From Nitrospira sp. (GTDB taxonomy: Bacteria > Nitrospirota > Nitrospiria > Nitrospirales > Nitrospiraceae), in NCBI GenBank assembly GCA_024998565.1, contig JACOEM010000006.1:1-64000 (forward strand): a stretch of DNA of 64,000 bases, written 5' to 3'. How positions within the stretch are numbered: the stretch's first letter is position 1; each line of letters opens with the position of its first letter. Below, piece after piece: positions 27,801-34,349 of the stretch. Below the pieces are notes generated by a model. That model did not search any database. It was not told the origin of the DNA and saw nothing but the letters and a program-made list of their open reading frames with translations. Both the position numbers and the translations under genes were made by a program.

Positions 27801-28510
27801 GCCGCTGGAAGGAGTTTCGGCGGGAGCCCGTCGCCGGGGAATGGACCAGAAAGCAAAAACGGGGCTATCACCGGGTGCGGTCGCTCCTCTGGTTCTGGGA
27901 GTGCCATCAGTTCCAAGTCCTCTGGGTCACCCTCTCCACGGCAGAAGGCGGGGATGCGGAGAAGCTGACCTACCATCACAAACAACTCCGCCAGCGGATT
28001 GAACGCCAGCTGGGGTTTGAGGGGTTGGAGTACTACCAGGTCAGGACGGAGGAAGGGCATGGCGTGCTTCATATCTTTTGGGCCTGGCGGGTGCCGGACG
28101 GAGAACGCGCGCGCCGCTTCTGGATCTCTCAGGAATGGCTCTCGGCCCAATGGGAGGGCCTCCACGGGGCTCCGGTGGTCTGGATCAAGGCGTATCAGCC
28201 TAGCCATCGATCCCGGAACCGGCTCAGTCGGTATGTCATCAGCCAGTACGTCCAGGATCAATGTGGCTACGTGAACATGTGTTGGTCCTGGAAACGGTCT
28301 CTTGGCTTTCCCATCAGTCGGCTCTGGGAAGAAATGCGGCACCAATGGTCGACCAGGAATGCCTATCGGCGGATCAGAGGCGAGATCGAAATCCCGAGGA
28401 TCGTGTTCATCAAGACCTGGGAGGATCTGCTTTCGGGGCATCCCATCTGGTTCTGCGACACCATTTTGCAACTCGTCCTGGGGAAGGGACTCGTATGGAG
28501 GCCGCTATGA
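27797..28510 (+). CDS. Possible replication-initiation (HUH-like) protein of the island
   Basis: A 237-residue protein rich in Trp and aromatic residues. GLEYYQVRTEEGHGVLHIFW resembles motif 2 of rolling-circle Rep proteins, though the second His of HxH is Phe. RYVISQYVQ resembles the catalytic YxxxY/YxxKY motif 3, and CWSWKRSLGFPISRLW recalls the basic-aromatic segment that often follows. I assign this only tentatively. The start overlaps the excisionase-like stop by four bases, and the stop overlaps the next start, so three genes form one unit. Confidence 0.4.
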   Translation: MSRWKEFRREPVAGEWTRKQKRGYHRVRSLLWFWECHQFQVLWVTLSTAEGGDAEKLTYHHKQLRQRIERQLGFEGLEYYQVRTEEGHGVLHIFWAWRVPDGERARRFWISQEWLSAQWEGLHGAPVVWIKAYQPSHRSRNRLSRYVISQYVQDQCGYVNMCWSWKRSLGFPISRLWEEMRHQWSTRNAYRRIRGEIEIPRIVFIKTWEDLLSGHPIWFCDTILQLVLGKGLVWRPL

Positions 28511-28755
28511 AGGCCCCCCACACCTGCGTCGTGAAGATCCAAAGCCCCTTGGGCCTTACCTGTTGCGGACAGCCCGCCACCCTCTATGATCGCGCCAGAA
28601 AGGATTGGATCTGTACGGCACATCATCAAGAGCGATTGTACGAGTTTTGCCAATCTGAGCGTGCTTGGGCGCGAGTGCAAATGCGGGCTCATATTTCTAG
28701 GCTTCCCTGTGAGGTCTGGCTTTGTGCGTCGTGCGCGGGCGTAAAGGAACGGTAG
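28507..28755 (+). CDS. Small cysteine/histidine-rich protein of the island
   Basis: An 82-residue protein with TCCGQPATLYD, WICTAHHQERLYEFC and WLCASCAGVKER. Several Cys and His could bind zinc. Not recognised as a family. The start ATG at 28507 overlaps the preceding stop (ATGA) and has GGAGG five bases upstream. It follows the Rep-like gene, so a nucleic-acid-related role is possible. Confidence 0.6.
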   Translation: MKAPHTCVVKIQSPLGLTCCGQPATLYDRARKDWICTAHHQERLYEFCQSERAWARVQMRAHISRLPCEVWLCASCAGVKER

Positions 28756-29242
28756 ATTCTGAAGTCACTCCAACCTATTGTGATCAATCTCACCCTGTCA
28801 CCCGTCCATTATCTCAACGGGTGAGAGGGGAAATGGATGGCCTCATCTAGTGAAGATGGCGGCGATGCGTCAGCTTGGCCGTCCATCTCACCTGTCGCGG
28901 TGTAAGAAACAAGGAAGAATGGCAAGCATGAGGGGGAGAAGTAATGCGGAACATGTACCCCCACGAGACCGCCCGGCCGTTCCGGACCAACCGGACCGGA
29001 CGGCCGGGGGGATCGGGGGCGCAGCCCCCGCTTCACTTGATCTATATGGTCAAAATAGGACGATGCCTCGCTTCACCCTTTGTGCCCGATCACTTCGCCC
29101 GTGAGGGATGATTTGAACTCAATAAATCGCCTGTTATTTAAGCCTGTGGAATGTTCCCGCGCGAAAGCTTCGAAATTAGAGCTTATTGGCCCGCTTTCCA
29201 TGGAGATTCTTTTTCCCGCCTATGCAAAAAGCGTTTTCTCAG

Positions 29243-29261
29243 TGTCCAGTATTGCTGGACA
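29243..29261. promoter_or_regulatory. Palindromic operator copy 1
   Basis: TGTCCAGTATTGCTGGACA is a 19-base palindrome with one mismatched pair. A perfect copy lies 178 bases to the right. The binding protein is unknown. Confidence 0.6.
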
Positions 29262-29420
29262 TATAGGTTATACATCACTCCCACTCATCTCCTCGCGAGT
29301 TTGTCTGCCAAACTGGTCTCATCAAGTTGAGGAGAAGATTGCCAGTCGTGGTGCATATACAAGTTCGTTCAATTAATGGAGTTCGACTATGGTATTTACA
29401 CATTTAATGCAGTGTTGAGA

Positions 29421-29439
29421 TGTCCAGTATTACTGGACA
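29421..29439. promoter_or_regulatory. Palindromic operator copy 2
   Basis: TGTCCAGTATTACTGGACA is a perfect palindrome (9-bp arms around one base) about 105 bases before the SGNH gene. Two such sites at a distance suggest cooperative repressor binding or looping. Confidence 0.65.
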
Positions 29440-29544
29440 CTAATGCTGTTTAGGTGCTAAATGTGAGGCGCATGCATCCTCTTCACCAGTACGATTGATT
29501 CCTCGCCGTTTCAGTAAAAGAACAGAAAGAACTCCTGTAGCGCC

Positions 29545-30846
29545 ATGCAAAATGATAAATCCCATCGGGTCGTAATTGCTCTCACACTCACGGTGTTCGT
29601 CCTTGGCTGTGGAATGTTCCTCGTGTCAGGTGTCACGAATATTCACCATCTACTCGACAATACGATCGCAGCCTATCTGGTGGTATGGGCACTGTATGGA
29701 ATGTTCTCTGGTGTGTCGCCGTCGGAGGTGGGAACACGGTTTCTGCTCACAACGAGCGCCCTGGTGATCTCTTGGGTGCTGGCCGAAGGAGCTGTCCTAG
29801 TTGGAGTGGTCGACTATCGTTCGGCCCTCGGGGGTTATGAGCAGGACAATCCTTTGAGTATAGCCGGGAGGCAGTTTGACAAAGAGCTTCTGTGGCGGCA
29901 CGATCCCTTTTATCACTATGAAGCGGCTTATCAAGGAAACATAGGACAAGCCATCTGCATTCCGCCGGATCCTGCACGAATCATCGATGTCAGCTATGAC
30001 AAAAATGGATTTCGCAACAGCCACGAGATCCGTGAGGCTGATCTCGTGGTCATTGGGGATTCGTATATCGAAGGATATCTCACGTCGGAGGCGAACCTGC
30101 TCACATCAATTCTCGCTGACCTGCAAGGCAACCCGGTTGCCAATCTTGGCCATGCAGGTTATGGCCCTCAGCAGGAACTGGCAGTCTTGAAACGGTTCGG
30201 ATTACCGCTCAAACCAAAGACCATTATCTGGGCCTTCTTCGAAGGCAATGATTTTATCGACATGGAAGGATATGACAACCGCGCTCTTTTTAATGGTAAT
30301 GCATTCTGGCAGGATTTCTGGTTTCGGTCATTGACGAGAAATGTGACCGCACTCCTGTTTCGCCCGGCGCACACCTGCGTGCCAGATGACCCGATCAAAG
30401 AATTCCGTGCCGAATTTACTGATGCACATAACAATACGCACACTGTGTTCTTTGCACCAACTGAATTGGAAATACCATCAGCTAAAACTATTCACAAAGC
30501 CGCCGTCCCCATCGCAGAGGCCGCAAAATTGTGTCGCGAGCATAATATCCGGTTCATCGTCGCATTCATTCCGGAAAAATATCGGGTCTATCGTGACCTC
30601 CGGAATGTGTCGTTGTCGACGGATGCGGTGCGTCAATGGCACGTTAGCGATGTACCAGACCAACTAAAGCAAATTTTAGTACAGTTAGAGCCGAGCATTG
30701 AATACGTCGATTTGACCCCCGCGCTGCAGGCGGCCTCAGAAAAAGGCATTGCGACTTATATGGCCGATGATACGCACTGGACTGACGAGGGGAATCGGGT
30801 GGCAGCGGAGGCTATTGATCGTTCCATGCGTGTCACAATGAATTAA
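29545..30846 (+). CDS. Membrane-anchored SGNH-family hydrolase (AlgX-like)
   Basis: A 433-residue protein with about three hydrophobic N-terminal segments (residues 8-32, 37-55, 65-88) and an SGNH domain outside. Catalytic blocks: GDSYIEGYL (Ser), Gly in NLGHAGYGPQQEL, Asn in FFEGNDF, and D-x-x-H in DDTHWTDEGN near the C-terminus. The family includes O-acetyl transferases or esterases of polysaccharides such as AlgX. The substrate is unknown. Codon use is more AT-rich than that of the core genes. The ribosome site is weak, so the start is not certain. Confidence 0.75.
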   Translation: MQNDKSHRVVIALTLTVFVLGCGMFLVSGVTNIHHLLDNTIAAYLVVWALYGMFSGVSPSEVGTRFLLTTSALVISWVLAEGAVLVGVVDYRSALGGYEQDNPLSIAGRQFDKELLWRHDPFYHYEAAYQGNIGQAICIPPDPARIIDVSYDKNGFRNSHEIREADLVVIGDSYIEGYLTSEANLLTSILADLQGNPVANLGHAGYGPQQELAVLKRFGLPLKPKTIIWAFFEGNDFIDMEGYDNRALFNGNAFWQDFWFRSLTRNVTALLFRPAHTCVPDDPIKEFRAEFTDAHNNTHTVFFAPTELEIPSAKTIHKAAVPIAEAAKLCREHNIRFIVAFIPEKYRVYRDLRNVSLSTDAVRQWHVSDVPDQLKQILVQLEPSIEYVDLTPALQAASEKGIATYMADDTHWTDEGNRVAAEAIDRSMRVTMN

Positions 30847-31019
30847 GGCCTACCATTGGAATTACGAACTGAAGCGTCCGACTTAGACACAGCCGGGTGA
30901 GCGGTCTCGCTCCTTCACAAATCAGTAGGTTAACCGTGCTTGCGAACATATTACCCGCCTTGGCACAATGCTTAACATGCCCGCTAGACGAATTCGTTGT
31001 CATTAAGTGATCCCCCAGA

Positions 31020-31841
31020 GTGCCCTTTCAAATTGCCAGTAATGATGAACCGGTAAGGCCTCAGATGCTGCCCGCAATTGCAGGGGGAGCAGTTATTGGC
31101 ATATTGGGTGGCCTGATCGGATTGGGTGGCGCTGAATTCAGATTGCCGTTTCTGATCAGCTATTTCCGCTTTGCGCCATTAGAGTCTGTCATTCTGAACA
31201 AGGCAATCAGTCTGGTAGTTGTTGCGTCAGCGTTCTTGTTCCGAGGCTGGATCATTCCGTTCGGATCGATTGCGGACGCCTGGCCTATCATCACAAACCT
31301 TTTAGCTGGCAGTCTCGTGGGTGCCTGGGTTGGAGCAGGCGTCGCGACTCGCCTCGATTCCACAACTCTTCGCCGCGTGATTGCTGTTATGCTGGTTGGA
31401 ATCGCCTGTGTCCTCCTATTCGCTCATTCCCCCTCGCTATCTGTCGTTTCAACACCAATTGGGGTGGCGCAAGCCATCGCGGGTGTATTCCTCGGCTTTC
31501 TCATCGGAATCGTGGCATCAATTCTGGGTGTTGCAGGCGGTGAATTGCTCATTCCTACGCTTGTCCTACTGTTTGATGTGGACATCAGGTTAGCGGGCAG
31601 TCTGTCACTAGCCGTCAGTTTGCCGACCATGTTGACCGGGCTCACTCGCTATAGTCGCTCTCAGAGTTTTCTTGTTATTGGCAAGAATCGCGAATTTGTA
31701 TTCGCAATGGTCGTGGGTTCCCTTACCGGCACCTTCATTGGAGCAAACCTGTTGGGGATTGTTCCCCAATCAGTTTTACTACCGGCCCTTGCTGCGATTC
31801 TCGTCATTTCCGCAATAAAAACGTGGGGGCATTCGAAATAG
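31020..31841 (+). CDS. TSUP-family (TauE/SafE) transporter
   Basis: A 273-residue inner-membrane protein with eight or so hydrophobic helices. GIAGGAVIGILGGLIGLGGAEFRLP-type and ASILGVAGGELLIP repeats mark the TauE/SafE fold, each with its G-x-x-G-x-GGG-like motif. Members export or import sulfite, sulfonates or other organic anions. The frame opens with GTG 31020 without a good ribosome site; ATG 31065 (MLPAIAGG) would give a more compact protein. The island context suggests anion tolerance, as inference. Confidence 0.8.
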   Translation: MPFQIASNDEPVRPQMLPAIAGGAVIGILGGLIGLGGAEFRLPFLISYFRFAPLESVILNKAISLVVVASAFLFRGWIIPFGSIADAWPIITNLLAGSLVGAWVGAGVATRLDSTTLRRVIAVMLVGIACVLLFAHSPSLSVVSTPIGVAQAIAGVFLGFLIGIVASILGVAGGELLIPTLVLLFDVDIRLAGSLSLAVSLPTMLTGLTRYSRSQSFLVIGKNREFVFAMVVGSLTGTFIGANLLGIVPQSVLLPALAAILVISAIKTWGHSK

Positions 31842-31907
31842 AAGCGCGCCTATGATTCAGCGATGTACGGTGTATTCTTCACGGTTCGCTTTGTGTAAGG
31901 AGACGAG

Positions 31908-32234
31908 ATGCGTTTAGTTGATTCCATTGTCCTGTTCCTCGTCGCAGGATTGTTTGAAATTGGAGGCGGCTATTTAGTCTGGCAATGGTGGCGCGGGGGC
32001 AGTCACTGGAGTCTCGGGCTGATCGGTGCCTTGGTATTGATCCTCTATGGGGTTGTGCCCACGTATCAAGCCGCACACTTTGGCCGCGTCTATGCAGCGT
32101 ATGGAGGTTGGTTTATTGTGTTATCCATCCTCTGGGGCTGGGCCGTCGATCATACAACTCCTGACTCCTACGATGTGGTGGGTGCCGCATTTTGTTTGCT
32201 AGGTGTTGCGATCATGATGTATGCGCCACGATGA
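31908..32234 (+). CDS. YnfA-family small membrane protein
   Basis: A 108-residue protein with four hydrophobic helices. It matches the YnfA/UPF0060 family: AGLFEIGGGYLVWQWWR, GLIGALVLILYGVVPTYQ, FGRVYAAYGGWFIVLSILWGW. The family belongs to the small multidrug-resistance-like superfamily; transport of cationic compounds has been suggested. The ribosome site AAGGAGACGAG is strong. It lies between the TSUP gene and the riboswitch. Confidence 0.88.
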   Translation: MRLVDSIVLFLVAGLFEIGGGYLVWQWWRGGSHWSLGLIGALVLILYGVVPTYQAAHFGRVYAAYGGWFIVLSILWGWAVDHTTPDSYDVVGAAFCLLGVAIMMYAPR

Positions 32235-32493
32235 TTTAAGGTCTAGCATTGCCATTGCGTTTCAAGGCGAATTGAAGCGTGCGAGTGGAAAAAGGTCCGT
32301 GGAGTGAATATTTCGGGAGATGGTGCTCATAGCAGGCCCCGGGAATTGTCTTGCTCATTGCTGATCTCTTATGGGACTGAAGATCCCCATTGATGTTAGG
32401 AACTGCGCACGTGGGCATTGGGTTGTTGTAGACAAAGATATGTGTAGATAGTTGGAGTCTGTTCTTTTTCGCGTTGGTTCGGTACACTTAAAA

Positions 32494-32572
32494 CGGTTGG
32501 GGATGGAGTCCCCCATCAACCGCCTTTGCGAAGGCTGATGACTCCTAGGCTACCGTCCGGTAGCTGCGGAGT
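32494..32572 (+). promoter_or_regulatory. Fluoride (crcB-type) riboswitch
   Basis: The aptamer (32494-32550) has GGTTGGGGATGGAGT, a CCCCC that closes P2, CATCAACCG, a P3 hairpin GCCTT-TGCG-AAGGC and CTGATGACTCCTAG. These are the conserved crcB-motif blocks, and GGAGT (32505-32509) with ACTCC (32541-32545) gives the pseudoknot. Downstream GGCTACC-GTCC-GGTAGC and a second GGAGT (32568-32572) could pair with the same ACTCC, giving an exclusive alternative fold. It precedes a cation/proton antiporter gene, a known class of fluoride-riboswitch target. Confidence 0.88.
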
Positions 32573-32643
32573 TATCATCGGGCTGTGACAGGCGCTCACC
32601 AGCGTCTTTTCGTCCAGCCATTGAGTTGATGGAGGATTTTCCC

Positions 32644-33849
32644 ATGGAAGAGATCTTCACCGTTGCCTTCCTGTGGCTCGCCCTCGCCGTTTTCTCGACA
32701 CTCATCGCCTACCACCTCCGGGTATCTGTCGCGCTAATCGAAATTTGTGTGGGTGTCGGCGTTGCTGCCGCCTTCAGCGCATTCGAACTTCAAGACATCC
32801 TCCTGCCGAATGCTGATTGGGTCCGATTCTTGGCCTCTTTTGGGGCGGTCGTGCTGACGTTTCTCGCGGGTGCGGAGCTCGACCCGCTGGCTCTTCGGTC
32901 AAAACTGACTGAAGTCAGTGTAGTGGGAATGGTAGGTTTTGCTGCGCCGTTCCTCGGCTGTGCAGCGGTGGCCTATTATGTGCTGGGGTGGGATGCCCAA
33001 GCGAGCTGGCTCTGCGGCGTCGCCCTCTCCACCACGTCCATGGCTGTCGTGTATGCAGTCATGCTGGAGACGGGATTCAATAACACTGAGTACGGCAAAG
33101 GGATTCTCGGGGCCTGTTTCATCAACGATCTGGGAACAGTGATTGTCCTTGGGCTCATCTTCTCTCCCTTCACGTATAAATCGATGGTCTTTATTTTCGT
33201 CAGTGCCCTCGCCCTGGCGGCATTGCCGACGGCCACCGCTTGGCTCACGCGCCATTTGGCCTTTCGAACGGCTGCCATTCGGACGAAATGGGTGATGCTG
33301 GTCCTTCTTGGACTCGGTTCGCTGGCCTTATGGTCTGGCAGCGAAGCGGTGCTTCCCGCGTATATCGCGGGCATGGTCTTGGCTGGAAGCGCCGCAAAGG
33401 ATACGCACTGGATTCGCCGGATGCGTACGCTGACGGTTGGATTTTTGACCCCTTTCTATTTCATTCGTGCCGGCACGCTTGTCTCCTTGCCGGCATTAGT
33501 GTCTGCTCCACTCGTATTCCTTGCGTTGCTGGCAGGGAAGGTCGTTTCCAAAATCTTTGGGCTCTATCCAATTATCGGTGTGTTTAGAGATGATCGAAAC
33601 GAGCGATGGTATTACACCCTGATGATGTCCACAGGGCTGACCTTCGGCACGATTTCATCGCTTTATGGGCTCGCCCATGGCATTGTTACGCAGGAGCAGT
33701 ATTCGTTTCTGGTCGCGGCCATCATTGCCAGTGCCGTGGTTCCCACGCTGATCGCAAGTCGGATGTTTGTTCCGCTGCATCTCTTGCCACGTGATGAGAA
33801 ACAAGGGAAAGCCCCGAAGCAGATCAATGGATTGAGCGACGAGGGATAG
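32644..33849 (+). CDS. CPA-type cation/proton antiporter (fluoride-riboswitch controlled)
   Basis: A 401-residue membrane protein with about 11-12 helices of the Na+/H+ exchanger (CPA2-like) fold. The unwound-helix motif is ILGACFINDLGTVIVLG, whose Asp (ND) is the likely ion site. Other conserved parts are LLTFLAGAELDP-like VVLTFLAGAELD and TPFYFIRAGTLVSL. The start at 32644 has GGAGG eight bases upstream. A fluoride riboswitch in the 5' leader points to a role in fluoride or acid stress, perhaps by adjusting pH or expelling the ion. Members of this family are known under such switches. It is the last cargo gene. Confidence 0.85.
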   Translation: MEEIFTVAFLWLALAVFSTLIAYHLRVSVALIEICVGVGVAAAFSAFELQDILLPNADWVRFLASFGAVVLTFLAGAELDPLALRSKLTEVSVVGMVGFAAPFLGCAAVAYYVLGWDAQASWLCGVALSTTSMAVVYAVMLETGFNNTEYGKGILGACFINDLGTVIVLGLIFSPFTYKSMVFIFVSALALAALPTATAWLTRHLAFRTAAIRTKWVMLVLLGLGSLALWSGSEAVLPAYIAGMVLAGSAAKDTHWIRRMRTLTVGFLTPFYFIRAGTLVSLPALVSAPLVFLALLAGKVVSKIFGLYPIIGVFRDDRNERWYYTLMMSTGLTFGTISSLYGLAHGIVTQEQYSFLVAAIIASAVVPTLIASRMFVPLHLLPRDEKQGKAPKQINGLSDEG

Positions 33850-34213
33850 CTGAACCTGTTCCACTCCATTGACGACTGGCCTCGTTGCGACCTCTTCGCG
33901 GCAATTGATGATGCCACTCTACAATGTGTGAGCCAGTAACTAGCGTTAGGACGGCAAGGATAACGCAAGGTCGAACGTCCGACCGGATACGGTCCGTAGA
34001 GCTATATCGTTTCGACCCGGAAGTTGTCATGCATTTTGAAAGAAATTTGGTCCCGGTTTTGGTCACGGTTCGGTCCCGGTTTTGGCCCCGATTGCAGGTA
34101 TGCTTCCATCGCCACTGATCCTCATTGGATGACGCGAAAGCCATTGTTCTCTAAAGAGAAAATATCCATCCGTCCATCCTGATCGCTGTCAGTCTCTAGG
34201 GCGCTTTTTGCGA
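33850..34213. other. Right-end non-coding stretch of the island
   Basis: No convincing gene. The stretch holds the right iterons (34049-34091) and no clear terminator for the antiporter. A minus-strand frame across the iterons encodes TVTKTGTK, reminiscent of the integrase tail. Confidence 0.5.
34049..34091 (+). repeat. Terminal iterons, right copy
   Basis: About four units of 11-12 bases with the core GGTCCCGG/GGTCACGG plus TTTT or TTC. The first 24 bases match the left-end block with one difference. They lie 122 bases inside the right boundary and in the same orientation as the left copies. Confidence 0.6.
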
Positions 34214-34261
34214 CTTTGGAGCTGGCTACCTAGGTTCGATTCCTAGTCCCCCAGCCAATTT
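34214..34261 (+). repeat. attR: 48-bp direct repeat, far side
   Basis: An exact copy of 25541-25588, holding the 3' half of tRNA-Gln from the anticodon loop through CCA. It lacks the 5' half and is not a functional tRNA. It marks the right end of the island. Confidence 0.92.
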
Positions 34262-34349
34262 TCCTGCTCAGACGATCCTCTGAGAACCTACGCATTCACG
34301 TCGAGATGTGAGGCTGTCAGCGCCTAACGCTGTATGGGCGGTCGGTCGC

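Larger units (their letters stand above)
28756..29544. other. Gene-poor 790-base stretch of the island
   Basis: No coding frame here has a good start and composition. It holds two adjacent GC-rich hairpins, CCCGGCCGT/ACGGCCGGG (28972-29008) and CGGGGGC-GCA-GCCCCCG (29014-29030), and farther right two palindromes listed separately. It could contain the element's replication origin (after a Rep-like gene) and the promoter of the SGNH gene. Confidence 0.5.
25541..34261. mobile_element. Integrated genomic island in tRNA-Gln, 8.7 kb
   Basis: An element bounded by the 48-bp direct repeats. At the left end a tyrosine integrase points toward the tRNA. Next come a zinc-finger protein, an excisionase-like protein, a possible Rep protein and a small Cys protein. 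Cargo follows: SGNH hydrolase, TSUP transporter, YnfA protein and a riboswitch-controlled cation/proton antiporter. No capsid, tail or conjugation genes are seen, so it would need a helper to move, or it is a satellite-like or integrative plasmid-like element. The cargo part is more AT-rich than its neighbours, as expected for acquired DNA. Confidence 0.88.

Noticed and set aside
28850-29376. Short plus-strand frames in the island's non-coding stretch
   Set aside because: No ribosome sites, odd composition, and they overlap hairpins and palindromes.
34214-34261. Second tRNA-Gln
   Set aside because: Only the 3' half is present; it is the attR copy.
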